Source: a bacterium (GTDB taxonomy: Bacteria; Patescibacteriota; Saccharimonadia; Saccharimonadales; Saccharimonadaceae). From it: a stretch of 52,856 bases of DNA. The DNA lies in NCBI GenBank assembly GCA_021781475.1, contig JAJXWT010000004.1:1-52856 (forward strand), given 5' to 3'. Below are positions 9,036-16,019 of the stretch, one piece after another. The stretch's first letter is position 1, and each line of letters starts with the position of its first letter. A program made the translations under genes and the position numbers. A model generated the notes under the pieces. It was not told the DNA's origin, did not search any database, and saw only the letters and a list, made by a program, of their open reading frames with translations.

Positions 9036-9515
9036 TTACTGAATGGTAATCTTTTTTGCTTGTTCTTGCTTAACCTTTTGGAAGCTGATTGTCAGTACAC
9101 CATCTTTTAGGACAGCGCCAACTTCGTCTTCTTTGACTGGTACGGGGAGCGCCAAGGTGCGGCTGAACTCGCCCCAGTAGCATTCCTGGATGTGCCAGTT
9201 TGTGGCATCTTGCTCGTCGCTGCTGCTCATGGTGCCACTAATGGTTAGTATACCGTCGCTTATGCTGACATCAAGCTCATCTTTGTTTACACCAGCGGTG
9301 CGCGCTTTTACTATAAGCTGTTCCTCGGTTTCGTAGACATCAACTGCCAACTGGCCAGGGAAATCATCTTCGCTTTCGCTCCAGCCCTGATCCTCGCTCG
9401 CGCTCGATTGTTGCGCTTGCTGCAAATCGGGAGCGGGTGCGGAGCTGTCATCATTCAGAAATGCGGCAGCCAGTTCATCTTCGATCAATAGATCGTCATT
9501 TTGTTTGCGGGCCAT
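9036..9515 (-). CDS. small heat-shock protein, Hsp20/alpha-crystallin family
   Basis: The 159-residue protein has an acidic, Gln/Ser-rich N-terminal region (1-55) and an alpha-crystallin domain from about 60 to 150. The family signs are VDVYETEEQLIVKA at its start, a KDELDVSISDGILTISG strand pair, and the closing GVLTISF. Hsp20 proteins hold unfolded proteins until ATP-dependent chaperones act. The N-terminus is poor in hydrophobics, which is unusual for the family. I place the start at 9515 because GGAGG lies 5 bases before that ATG; the upstream GTG at 9527 has no such site. It is divergent from comFC across a palindromic promoter at 9559-9581. Confidence 0.9.
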   Translation of the reverse strand: MARKQNDDLLIEDELAAAFLNDDSSAPAPDLQQAQQSSASEDQGWSESEDDFPGQLAVDVYETEEQLIVKARTAGVNKDELDVSISDGILTISGTMSSSDEQDATNWHIQECYWGEFSRTLALPVPVKEDEVGAVLKDGVLTISFQKVKQEQAKKITIQ

Positions 9516-9558
9516 GATATCCTCCACTGTTACTCGGCTCTATTGCTAATGGTTACAG

Positions 9559-9581
9559 TATACCCCAGGCCTTGGGGTATA
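9559..9581. promoter_or_regulatory. palindrome spanning both -10 boxes of the hsp20/comFC divergent promoters
   Basis: TATACCCCA and TGGGGTATA form a 9-bp inverted repeat around GGCCT. The left arm runs into the minus-strand -10 (TATACT, 9562-9557) and the right arm into the plus-strand -10 (TATAAT, 9578-9583). A protein bound here would cover both promoters. No CIRCE sequence is present, so it is a different type of candidate operator. Confidence 0.5.
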
Positions 9582-9617
9582 ATCAACACATTAGGCTTGT
9601 TAAACGTAAAAAATACA

Positions 9618-10286
9618 ATGAAAGATTTACTCAGTAGCACTATTCTTCCCCACCACTGTTGCTCTTGCGGAAAAATTGGGTCCATTTTGTGTGAGTATTG
9701 TAAATATGACATCGTAACGGATATGACTGCGCAGTGTTTTGCGTGTTTACGCCCTGTTGGGCGTGCCGGCGATGTATGCAGTGGCTGCCAAGCCAAGGTG
9801 CCATATGCTCGAGCCTGGTATGTCGGCCCGCACACAGGGGTGCTCCGCGAGCTGGTTATGCGGTATAAGTTCCAGCGTATGCGCTCGGCGTCAAAGTTAT
9901 TGGCCGAGCTGCTGTGTGAGGTGGTGCCGCAACTCCCCCCTGGCATGGTGGTCACATGGGTCCCCACTATTCGCTCGCACGTCCGACAGCGCGGGTACGA
10001 CCATGCTGCATTACTGGCCACTGAGTTTGCCCGCCTGCAGCAATGCGAGGCTGCCCCCGCCCTTGCGCGCACTGGCAAGACAGTACAACGGGGTGCAACG
10101 CGCGCAGAACGTATCGCCCAGGCCGCACACGCATTTATGGCCAGTAAAGTGCAACCGCGTCCGTACATTGTCATTGACGATGTGGCAACAACGGGCGCAT
10201 CGGTGCAGGCAGCGGCAAAGGCGCTAAAAGATGCCGGTGCGACTATGGTATGGGTGCTAACTGTAACGCGCGATCCACTTGAGTGA
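9618..10286 (+). CDS. comFC: ComFC-type amidophosphoribosyltransferase-like protein
   Basis: The 222-residue protein has an N-terminal zinc-ribbon region with CCSC, CEYC, CFAC and CSGC pairs (residues about 14-62), followed by a type I phosphoribosyltransferase fold. The PRPP-loop signature is VIDDVATTGASV at about residue 190. ComFC proteins support the DNA-uptake step of natural transformation. This fits an organism with type IV pilin genes (43522-44112) and dependence on external nucleotides or DNA, although the link is inference. I use the ATG at 9618 since the family starts close to the first CxxC pair; a -10 TATAAT lies at 9578-9583. Confidence 0.88.
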   Translation: MKDLLSSTILPHHCCSCGKIGSILCEYCKYDIVTDMTAQCFACLRPVGRAGDVCSGCQAKVPYARAWYVGPHTGVLRELVMRYKFQRMRSASKLLAELLCEVVPQLPPGMVVTWVPTIRSHVRQRGYDHAALLATEFARLQQCEAAPALARTGKTVQRGATRAERIAQAAHAFMASKVQPRPYIVIDDVATTGASVQAAAKALKDAGATMVWVLTVTRDPLE

Positions 10287-10294
10287 TTTTTTGC

Positions 10295-10300
10295 TATAAT
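10295..10300 (+). promoter_or_regulatory. -10 box of tRNA-Ser(TGA)
   Basis: TATAAT, 10 bases before the mature 5' end of the tRNA. Confidence 0.6.
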
Positions 10301-10310
10301 AGGGCGGACT

Positions 10311-10398
10311 GGAGAGGTGACCGAGCGGTTTAAGGTAACGGTCTTGAAAACCGTCGTGGGGCAACTCACCCAGGGTTCGAATCCCTGCCTCTCCGCCA
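10311..10398 (+). tRNA. tRNA-Ser(TGA)
   Basis: Acceptor arm GGAGAGG pairs with CCTCTCC, discriminator G and encoded CCA follow. The anticodon loop CTTGAAA gives TGA. A long variable arm typical of class II tRNA (Ser) and the GGTTCGAATCC T-arm are present. It decodes UCA and other UCN codons. Confidence 0.97.
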
Positions 10399-10406
10399 AA
10401 TAAAAG

Positions 10407-10428
10407 CGACCCTACAGGGGTCGTTTTT
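10407..10428 (+). terminator. terminator of tRNA-Ser(TGA)
   Basis: CGACCC and GGGTCG around TACAG, followed by five T. It overlaps the last bases of the converging gene that ends at 10412. Confidence 0.8.
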
Positions 10429-11830
10429 GTGCAAAAGCGGAGTTTTTTCGGAGCAGCACCCAGTTACTATGCGGGTCGGTGGTCGCCTGCCACCCCTGCC
10501 CGACAAGCGATTTGGTGAGTGAGCTACTTTGGAGCACAATGGCGCACGCAATGTGGTATTGCCGGAACTGCTGTCGCTGAAAGTGGGGGTCCGTGAAAAT
10601 TCGCAAGTAATTATCCATGTAGTTTGTGCCGTTCAACTGCCAACTAGGCATGCGGCCATCTATATATACTTTTTGTTCTGGGTATTTCCAAATAAGGTAA
10701 CCGCCAATGTTGTAATCGTTAAAAATGTTGCCCTGACAGGGCGTAGCGCGCAGGCTGTTAATTGCCGCCGTAGGCAAGCTGTCTTTGGCTGAAAACTGTT
10801 GGAGCGGACCCTGTAGCGCAACAATCGTTGACCATAAAACCAAGATTCCGGCGGCGAGTATAACACTTTCGACTGCAAAAATACGCACGATATGCCGTAT
10901 GTTATCTTGCCGCAAGTTTGGGCGCCAGTTTTTTAGCGTAAACCCTTGGTAAAAAGTAACCATGCGCGGCAAAGCAAACGTCGCAAACAACATATAATGG
11001 CGGATACTCAGCAGACTTGCCGCGAACAGTAGCGTATCAAACTGCAATAGGTTTTTCCAACGCCGGTGCCGAATATCTGGAACAAGGCTAATAAACCATA
11101 ACAGCGGCACAATAATTAGGCTACCGCCAATGGCCCACGACTGCCACTCTTGGATTTTAGTATGTAGCGTTGGGTCAAGCAGTGTGGAAAGTATTTCGCG
11201 GTACAGGCCTATGCCGTAGGGGTTTATAAAGGACGCCATAATTGCTGCCGGCACAATCCACGCGCTACGCCATTGCTTATCGTATAGTATGCGCCAGCCA
11301 AGATACACAAACCCCACCACGAACCCGCCGTGCATATTTGCCCACACCACGAACAGCAGTGGAATATAGTTGCGAAAGCGGTTGAACATGCGGTGGATTA
11401 GCACTAAAAATAATAGCGTCCAGGCCGTGTCTCGAATAGCGACAAACTGTGCCAGTGCGATAGCGGTCACAAGCACGACAAGCCCGCTTTTCCAGGTGAG
11501 TTTTTTGACCATGAGCCATAAGCTTGCAGTCCATACAATGCTGTACACGACCGCAAGCAGCGTAAACCCGCCGTAGTGGTACAAGGTGGCGTTAACAACA
11601 TCGGCGAACCATTCGTGCTGGATCCATGGAAAGTTTGCTGCGGTGTAGGTGTAGATATCAGTTGCCGGGATACCGTGCGCAAGTGTGTATTGGCCGGCGC
11701 TAAGGTGCCACCCAAAATCGGGGTCAAGGGTGTAAAGGCACGTAATCAATAGCAGCAAAAATACCAGCCCAAGGACTAGGTAACGGGTATTTTTTGTCCG
11801 AGCAAAAGCCTTAGCGCGTTGAAGTGCCAC
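10412..11830 (-). CDS. multi-pass membrane protein, possible GT-C-type glycosyltransferase
   Basis: The 472-residue protein has about ten hydrophobic helices. After the first helix comes DPDFGWHLSAGQ, then HG, IPATDIYTYT and WIQHEWFADV in the first outside loop. Acidic and His residues in that position are typical of GT-C membrane glycosyltransferases that use polyprenyl-linked sugars, but I cannot name a subfamily. The C-terminal soluble part (about 350-472) includes a YIDGRMPSW segment. The role could be sugar transfer to a surface polymer or protein. The 3' end overlaps the tRNA terminator, and the 5' end overlaps the frame of the pilin-like gene at 11811-12245 by 20 bases, so the two may be transcribed together. 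Confidence 0.6.
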   Translation of the reverse strand: MALQRAKAFARTKNTRYLVLGLVFLLLLITCLYTLDPDFGWHLSAGQYTLAHGIPATDIYTYTAANFPWIQHEWFADVVNATLYHYGGFTLLAVVYSIVWTASLWLMVKKLTWKSGLVVLVTAIALAQFVAIRDTAWTLLFLVLIHRMFNRFRNYIPLLFVVWANMHGGFVVGFVYLGWRILYDKQWRSAWIVPAAIMASFINPYGIGLYREILSTLLDPTLHTKIQEWQSWAIGGSLIIVPLLWFISLVPDIRHRRWKNLLQFDTLLFAASLLSIRHYMLFATFALPRMVTFYQGFTLKNWRPNLRQDNIRHIVRIFAVESVILAAGILVLWSTIVALQGPLQQFSAKDSLPTAAINSLRATPCQGNIFNDYNIGGYLIWKYPEQKVYIDGRMPSWQLNGTNYMDNYLRIFTDPHFQRQQFRQYHIACAIVLQSSSLTKSLVGQGWQATTDPHSNWVLLRKNSAFAQKRPL

Positions 11831-12245
11831 TATTGGTTGTGCCGCTACTTAACCCGGTCGAGCTTGAGCTGGTGCTCCCCTGTGCCCCATTGGTAAAGGC
11901 GTTGGTGACAAAACCGACGGCGGCATAGGCCAGTAGGGCGACGATAATGCCGATAATGGCATATAAAATGGTGTTTTTTGCTGCGTCCACCTGCTTGGCA
12001 TCGCCACCCGATATCACGTAGCGTAGGCCGCCAATTACAATCATAATGACGGCAATCGCACCAATTGCAAATAATAATACGTTCGTAATTTCGGAAAATA
12101 TTCCCCCGTTGCCTATCAGCACGCTCGGTTGGTCGGAACCTTTTGCGGAGCTTGCGCCCTGTTGAATTGATGCGAACGCCGGCATGGCAGTTGCCGCTGC
12201 CAGTGACAGCGCGCTTGTGATATATAGGGTGGCTCGTGTATACAT
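11811..12245 (-). CDS. VirB2/TrbC-like pilin-family protein, separate seventh copy
   Basis: The 144-residue protein has a signal peptide (to about AFAS), a Ser-rich loop containing AKGSDQ, and the same two-helix core (GGLRYVISGGDAKQV, AAKNTILYAIIGIIVA). A Ser/Thr/Gly-rich C-terminal tail of about 30 residues is absent from the other six copies. Unlike them it has no loop cysteines. It lies 3 kb away on the other strand, next to a membrane glycosyltransferase-like gene, so it may be a variant subunit; the Ser/Thr tail could be a modification site, which is speculation. I start at the ATG at 12245, 10 bases after TATACT. Confidence 0.82.
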   Translation of the reverse strand: MYTRATLYITSALSLAAATAMPAFASIQQGASSAKGSDQPSVLIGNGGIFSEITNVLLFAIGAIAVIMIVIGGLRYVISGGDAKQVDAAKNTILYAIIGIIVALLAYAAVGFVTNAFTNGAQGSTSSSSTGLSSGTTNSGTSTR

Positions 12246-12255
12246 AACTGACTCT

Positions 12256-12261
12256 AGTATA
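12256..12261 (-). promoter_or_regulatory. -10 box of the seventh VirB2-like gene
   Basis: TATACT on the minus strand, 10 bases before the ATG at 12245; the predicted leader is only a few bases. Confidence 0.45.
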
Positions 12262-12382
12262 CTACGTTTTTTCACCACTGTTAGCGTTTTTTAGGTGTTG
12301 CGTTTTACCCTGTACCTGGGGTGCGTGATATGCTACAATTGTTCGAGTTACAGCCCTTTACCATTCCATTTCAGCGATTCAA

Positions 12383-12466
12383 CATTTCATTAAACCAAGC
12401 TTGCTGTTTAATGAAATGAGAGGAAGTAGCGCGGTGCGTGACAGCTTTCGAGCTTGCTCGGAAGTG
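12383..12466. other. two adjacent hairpins in the gap before tRNA-Ser(GCT)
   Basis: CATTTCATTAAA (12383-12394) pairs perfectly with TTTAATGAAATG (12407-12418) around a 12-base loop. A second stem follows: CTTTCGAG with CTCGGAAG around CTTG, near 12446-12466. Neither is followed by a T run on the plus strand. The gap from 12262 to 12491 holds no gene I can support. The hairpins could belong to a small RNA or to processing of the tRNA transcript. Confidence 0.4.
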
Positions 12467-12491
12467 AAAACGCTATAGCGGCTGCTGACGA

Positions 12492-12584
12492 GGAGGAGTA
12501 CCCAAGTGGCTGAAGGGGACGGTTTGCTAAATCGTTAGTATGGGGAGACCTGTAGCGGGAGTTCGAATCTCCCCTCCTCCGCCA
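12492..12584 (+). tRNA. tRNA-Ser(GCT)
   Basis: GGAGGAG pairs with CTCCTCC, then G and CCA. The anticodon loop TTGCTAA gives GCT, reading AGC and AGU. The extra arm is long, as expected for serine tRNA, and the T-arm holds GTTCGAATC. Confidence 0.96.
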
Positions 12585-12590
12585 GATAAA

Positions 12591-12618
12591 AATAGCTCGA
12601 CCAGAGGGTCGAGTTATT
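12591..12618 (+). terminator. terminator of tRNA-Ser(GCT)
   Basis: AATAGCTCGACC pairs with GGTCGAGTTATT around AGAG and runs into T residues. Confidence 0.8.
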
Positions 12619-12900
12619 TTTATATCTGCGATGCAGGGGGGGTCAAACTCCCGCCATTTTACTGCGCTTTGCTTGTAAAATACATGGGAGTAGCGCTCGG
12701 GTTTATAGCCCTCACCTTTCCGCCCAAAAGGGACCCATGCGAGCCCAGGTTCCCCTTTTTGCTCCACTGGTGGAGGCAGCGCAGAAAACAAAGCGCCGTA
12801 AGGCATTTTGTTTTCAAGCATACAGAGAAGCGCTTGCGTCGCCATCTTCCCGCTTTCGCTAGGTATAAACACCATGTGAAAGCATGGTGTGTTTGTTTGT
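12619..12900. other. gap between tRNA-Ser(GCT) and the Nudix gene, no supported gene
   Basis: An open minus-strand frame crosses this gap and the tRNA, but it encodes the antisense of the tRNA and is rejected. Near the right end ACACCATG and CATGGTGT form an 8-bp hairpin with a TGAAAG loop (12869-12890) followed by T-rich sequence, just upstream of the Nudix promoter. I see nothing else. Confidence 0.5.
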
Positions 12901-12906
12901 TATAGT
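12901..12906 (+). promoter_or_regulatory. -10 box of the Nudix gene
   Basis: TATAGT, 6 bases before the ATG at 12913, which predicts transcription starting at or next to the A of the start codon. Confidence 0.5.
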
Positions 12907-12912
12907 TTAAGT

Positions 12913-13431
12913 ATGGATTACAAAGTAGAACCCGGTATTAAAGAAGCCGACCTGCCTGAATGGTTGAAGGATGCTGCAAAAAAATGGGGCACTTTTAATG
13001 ACAGGAGAGTGAATTATAAAGATGCTAATATCGCGCCCATAGTAATGTGCACGGTTGTGTGCGGAGACGAGCTGCTTTTAGTTAAAAGGGGCTACGGTCT
13101 CGCTGATGCAAATGGCTATTGGTCTACGGTAAACGGTTTTATAGATGAGATTAAACCAGTATATGAGCAGGTGATTCAAGAAGTAGAAGAAGAGCTTTGT
13201 ATAGACATTGATAAAACTAGCATAGCGGTTCGAAAATCCTACACTCTCAAGAATCCCCACGAAAAACGTAGCTATATTGTTTTCCCCTGTCTTGTGTCAC
13301 TAAGCACCAAGCCAAGCATTGTTCTTGATAGAGAGAACACCGAGTACGTTTGGATTAGGAGGGCTAAGCTCAATGAATACGATATCCTTAGTGACCTACC
13401 CCTTGCAATTGATTCTGCACTAGGCGTTTGA
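12913..13431 (+). CDS. Nudix hydrolase
   Basis: The 172-residue protein contains a Nudix box at about residues 76-98: the opening G, then QE, and the two Glu (EE) that bind metal are present. The usual first Glu is Lys, the Arg is Gln, and the Gly near the end is Cys, so the box is degenerate around an intact metal site. Nudix enzymes cleave nucleoside diphosphates linked to another group; the substrate here cannot be read. The region before the box (VMCTVVCGDELLLVKRGYG) is the usual first strand pair. The gene stands alone after tRNA-Ser(GCT) and looks more AT-rich than its neighbours. I start at 12913 because the -10 lies 6 bases upstream; an in-frame upstream start would include the promoter. 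Confidence 0.85.
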   Translation: MDYKVEPGIKEADLPEWLKDAAKKWGTFNDRRVNYKDANIAPIVMCTVVCGDELLLVKRGYGLADANGYWSTVNGFIDEIKPVYEQVIQEVEEELCIDIDKTSIAVRKSYTLKNPHEKRSYIVFPCLVSLSTKPSIVLDRENTEYVWIRRAKLNEYDILSDLPLAIDSALGV

Positions 13432-13536
13432 CGATGAGTTATTGGAATCATTTTAACCTCGTACCTAATCCCCCGCTGAGCATTAGCACTATGGCATTGT
13501 CATGGTTTTCTTGCTTAGGTAGGGGGGGTATCGGAT

Positions 13537-13542
13537 GTATAA
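13537..13542 (+). promoter_or_regulatory. -10 box of the CYTH gene
   Basis: TATAAT 25 bases before the ATG at 13568. Here a leader with AGGCAGGA is present, unlike the short-gap promoters nearby. Confidence 0.5.
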
Positions 13543-13567
13543 TACACACAAAAGGCAGGACTTATTA

Positions 13568-14143
13568 ATGGCATATGATGATATTGAGGTAGAGATAAAA
13601 TTAAAGGCCGACGACACCGCAACTCAGGCCATTAAGGCAAAGCTGCTAAAAAATAGCCCAACGCAAAAGCACCATATAGATACTTATTTTGATAAGGCGC
13701 AGGATAGCTTTTTAACGGCAACACCTATCCGTGAATGGCTTAGCGTCCGACAACGCGGTGACAAGGTTATTATTAATTACAAATATTGGTACTTTGATAA
13801 AAACGGCAATAGCACGCACTGCGATGAGCCTGAATTGGTTGTTGAAAATGCAGAAGCTGCAGCTAGGCTACTAAAACCGCTTGGTTTTGAGCCACTAGTT
13901 ACCGTTAATAAACACAGGACCGAGGCCCTGATTAACAATTTCCTCGTAGCTGTCGACGAAGTCGAAGAACTGGGTAGCTTTGTAGAGATTGAGGCAACAA
14001 AAAGTTACGGCTCTATTCAGGATACTTTAAATACATTAAATGCTTTTGCTGTTGAGCTAGGTTTGAATATAGCAGACATCACCCATAAGGGTTACCCACA
14101 CCTACTGCTTGAACATCACCTTGGGCACGAACTCGCTCAGTAG
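13568..14143 (+). CDS. CYTH-domain triphosphate tunnel protein (class IV cyclase/ThTPase-like)
   Basis: The 191-residue protein has the CYTH signature ExExK at residues 7-11 and the later basic and acidic strand residues of the triphosphate tunnel (REWLSVRQRGDK, INYKYW, VDEVEELGSFVEIE). CYTH proteins bind triphosphorylated substrates inside a beta barrel with Mg. Bacterial members include class IV adenylate cyclases, thiamine triphosphatases and tripolyphosphatases, and the sequence alone does not tell which. The start at 13568 puts ExExK at the usual distance and has AGGCAGGA upstream. The ATG at 13535 would overlap the -10 box and is rejected. Confidence 0.88.
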   Translation: MAYDDIEVEIKLKADDTATQAIKAKLLKNSPTQKHHIDTYFDKAQDSFLTATPIREWLSVRQRGDKVIINYKYWYFDKNGNSTHCDEPELVVENAEAAARLLKPLGFEPLVTVNKHRTEALINNFLVAVDEVEELGSFVEIEATKSYGSIQDTLNTLNAFAVELGLNIADITHKGYPHLLLEHHLGHELAQ

Positions 14144-14193
14144 CAATGAGCCCACTTTTAACCCCCCGTGTTTTGCTCATTTTCTGCTCATGC

Positions 14194-14199
14194 TATACT
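14194..14199 (+). promoter_or_regulatory. -10 box, leaderless type
   Basis: TATACT with a 6-base gap to the ATG at 14206. Confidence 0.5.
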
Positions 14200-14205
14200 A
14201 AAATC

Positions 14206-14829
14206 ATGCAACCACAAGATGGCAGCCAGGAATATCAAGCACCTGCGCAACAGGCGTCAGGCGCGCCGTATCAGCCCGTCCCTAGCGACGAACAACCGGC
14301 CGATACGCAGGCGCCAGGTTTCGATATTGACGACCAAACAACCGCCCAAACGAGCGAGGCGGACGACGACGAAGCAGTACTGCGTTGGCAGGCGCCCGAA
14401 TACCTTATGCACTCGCGTAACGGCGTGTGGTACGGTATATTCGGTGTCGCTACCCTTGTCCTTATGGCGCTCGCAATCTTTTTAATACAATCCCTTACCT
14501 TTGCGATATTAATCCCGGTTATGGCCGTTGCGTTGTTCTTTTACACCCGCCGCGACCCCCAAGCTATCGATTACACACTGAGCCGGAAAGGCATCCACGT
14601 GAATGATAAGATGTACGCCTACGACATGTTTAAGGCCTTTGCGATTGATTCGCGCGGTGGCAACCATTTGGCAATTTTATACCCGCGCAAGCGATTTCAA
14701 ATGAGCGTGACCGCTTATTTTCCCGAAGAAGTCGGTGAGCCGCTTGTAGATATGTTGGCGGCGCGCCTGCCTATGCAAACGCATTCGCCCGATTTTATTG
14801 ATCGGTTACTGACGAAACTGAAGATATAA
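14206..14829 (+). CDS. membrane protein of unknown function, two central helices
   Basis: The 207-residue protein has a Gln/Pro/Ala/Asp-rich disordered N-terminus (1-65), a WQAPEYLMHSRN segment, two close membrane helices (about 84-125), and a C-terminal soluble part with a DYTLSRKGIHV stretch that looks like a membrane-anchored beta domain. I do not recognise a named family. The N-terminal half is probably cytoplasmic or surface-exposed and flexible. The start is set by TATACT 6 bases upstream; an upstream in-frame ATG at 14146 lies before the promoter and is rejected. A hairpin terminator follows the stop. Confidence 0.7.
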   Translation: MQPQDGSQEYQAPAQQASGAPYQPVPSDEQPADTQAPGFDIDDQTTAQTSEADDDEAVLRWQAPEYLMHSRNGVWYGIFGVATLVLMALAIFLIQSLTFAILIPVMAVALFFYTRRDPQAIDYTLSRKGIHVNDKMYAYDMFKAFAIDSRGGNHLAILYPRKRFQMSVTAYFPEEVGEPLVDMLAARLPMQTHSPDFIDRLLTKLKI

Positions 14830-14836
14830 AACAATA

Positions 14837-14858
14837 GAGGTCCGAGCGGCCTCTTTTT
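14837..14858 (+). terminator. terminator after the 207-residue membrane protein gene
   Basis: GAGGTCCG and CGGCCTC form a stem with one bulged base, followed by five T. Confidence 0.75.
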
Positions 14859-14908
14859 AAATACGATAGCGCTCGCAAGCTTGCTTCTTCGCGGCGCTGC
14901 ACCGAACG

Positions 14909-14938
14909 TACGACTTTCGCCACTTTGTGGCGAGTCGT
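14909..14938. other. hairpin in the gap between 14859 and the tRNA-Arg terminator
   Basis: ACGACT-CGCCAC pairs with GTGGCG-AGTCGT around TTT with a small bulge. It is separate from the terminators on either side. No open frame with a start site is convincing here, so a small RNA is possible. Confidence 0.35.
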
Positions 14939-14961
14939 CCGCCCGGACCGTGGCGAAATAA

Positions 14962-15005
14962 ACCAAGAAAAATAGGCTAGCTTTCGCTAACCTATTTTTC
15001 TTGGT
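14962..15005 (-). terminator. long hairpin terminator overlapping the 3' end of tRNA-Arg
   Basis: Arms of 20 bases (14962-14981 and 14986-15005) pair with one mismatch around TTTC. The right arm includes the last bases of the tRNA and its CCA, so tRNA 3' maturation and termination compete for the same sequence. Confidence 0.7.
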
Positions 15006-15078
15006 GCACCCGATACGATTCGAACGTACGGCCTTTGGCTCCGCAAGCCAACGCTCTATCCAGCTGAGCTACGGGTGC
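15002..15078 (-). tRNA. tRNA-Arg(GCG)
   Basis: On the minus strand GCACCCG pairs with CGGGTGC, with discriminator A and encoded CCA. The D-arm GCTC/GAGC, anticodon stem TTGGC/GCCAA and loop TTGCGGA give anticodon GCG, read as arginine for CGC and CGU. Most bacteria encode this tRNA as ACG and edit A34 to inosine; here the gene has G34, followed by G37. Confidence 0.93.
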
Positions 15079-15143
15079 GTATATGTACTCATAAACAAGC
15101 AGAGGCTATTGTAGCATAATTAAGGGGTGGCAGCAACGGGCTA

Positions 15144-15614
15144 CTACAAAAATAACGCGCGAATTGCCAAAAAGTCATCGCGCAGGCTTTCGGTGTCCGA
15201 GACCACCTGTTTTATGTAGGCACTCTCTTTATCGCGCAGCACATCTTTACTCACTAGCATTACACGCTGTATGAACGGGTGTGGCTGTGCGCTCGTGAGC
15301 GAGAACACCTTGTCCCCCATTGTCGTTATTTGCTGGAGTTCACGCTTTGTGAGCGGCCGGGGAATAAGCGCGTCGCCCATGCTCAGCAATAGCCGGTAAA
15401 TAATAAGGGTTGTGAGTGTTAAGGGAACAAGTAACAAAATAAACCACAACCATAGCGGATCAGCGGTGGCGCCAAGCCAAATGACCAGTGCCCAAAGCGC
15501 ACCTAAAATAACACCAGCTGTAATGACGCTTTTGGTCATAAGTCTCTTAAAATAGACGCCAGTTATGGCGCGAACTGCTTGTATCGAAGCCTTCACAGCG
15601 TTGATACTACGCAC
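15144..15614 (-). CDS. small membrane protein of unknown function
   Basis: The 156-residue product has a basic amphipathic N-terminus, two close membrane helices (about residues 28-75) and a charged C-terminal half with Leu/Val heptads. I do not recognise the family. The start appears to be a GTG (RC at 15614) without a clear Shine-Dalgarno; an ATG at about 15539 (MTKSVITAG) is an alternative that keeps both helices. It lies between two minus-strand tRNA genes and may be transcribed after tRNA-Ser(CGA). Confidence 0.55.
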   Translation of the reverse strand: MRSINAVKASIQAVRAITGVYFKRLMTKSVITAGVILGALWALVIWLGATADPLWLWFILLLVPLTLTTLIIYRLLLSMGDALIPRPLTKRELQQITTMGDKVFSLTSAQPHPFIQRVMLVSKDVLRDKESAYIKQVVSDTESLRDDFLAIRALFL

Positions 15615-15698
15615 AATGGCACGGTTTTTCTGTAAATTAATTCACACTCATAGAGTTTAGGCCATAAAAAAGCCGCGGCTATGCGCGGTTTGTTTATC

Positions 15699-15786
15699 TG
15701 GCGGAGAGGGCGGGATTCGAACCCGCGATACGTTGCCGTACACACGATTTCGAGTCGTGCGCCTTCAACCACTCGGCCACCTCTCC
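15699..15786 (-). tRNA. tRNA-Ser(CGA)
   Basis: On the minus strand GGAGAGG pairs with CCTCTCC, then G and CCA. The anticodon loop CTCGAAA gives CGA for UCG. The long extra arm and GGTTCGAATCC T-arm fit serine. A TATAAT lies 12 bases before its 5' end. Confidence 0.96.
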
Positions 15787-15915
15787 TTGTCGGACTATTA
15801 TAGCAGGCGAACACTTGTCGTTACCGCCAAAGGCGCACCGTGCGCCTCTCACCTTGCTCGCGGTAAGCCGAACAACCACTCGGCCACCTCTCCGTACCCA
15901 CACCATTATACGGCA
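15787..15915 (-). pseudogene. 5' fragment of a duplicated tRNA-Ser with its own -10 box
   Basis: Reading the minus strand, a TATAAT near 15908-15903 is followed by a 21-base exact copy of the start of tRNA-Ser(CGA) at 15893-15873. Then the sequence diverges into a structured segment (TTACCGC with GCGGTAA enclosing GGCGCAC/GTGCGCC, about 15866-15817), and then a second TATAAT (15802-15795 region) and the intact tRNA. No anticodon arm or 3' end exists in the fragment, so it is a broken copy left by a partial duplication, or a small RNA that borrowed the tRNA start. Confidence 0.6.
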
Positions 15916-15971
15916 AAAGCCTTAATTATTGGCACGGTAGCAATGGCTGGCTCAGTTCTATCGCAAATTGG

Positions 15972-15977
15972 TATAAT
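15972..15977 (+). promoter_or_regulatory. -10 box of the HIT-rlmH pair
   Basis: TATAAT 42 bases before the ATG at 16020, giving a leader of about 36 bases with GGCGGTG near the start. Confidence 0.45.
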
Positions 15978-16019
15978 AAGGCGCGGAATACGGTTAAACA
16001 GCGATAAGGCGGTGCGGTC

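Noticed and set aside
9530-10399. Minus-strand frame of 289 codons opposite comFC and tRNA-Ser(TGA)
   Set aside because: It begins in the tRNA antisense (RQGFEPWVSC-type peptide) and lies wholly opposite a well-supported gene.
10366-10551. Minus-strand frame ending in GRDSNPG
   Set aside because: Antisense of tRNA-Ser(TGA) and of the neighbouring gene end.
12408-12875. Minus-strand frame of 155 codons across tRNA-Ser(GCT)
   Set aside because: Its middle is the antisense of the tRNA (RRRGDSNSR-type peptide), a known false gene pattern, and it has no ribosome site.
15593-15906. Two minus-strand frames over tRNA-Ser(CGA)
   Set aside because: They translate the tRNA itself (GGRVVEGARLEIVCT-type peptide).
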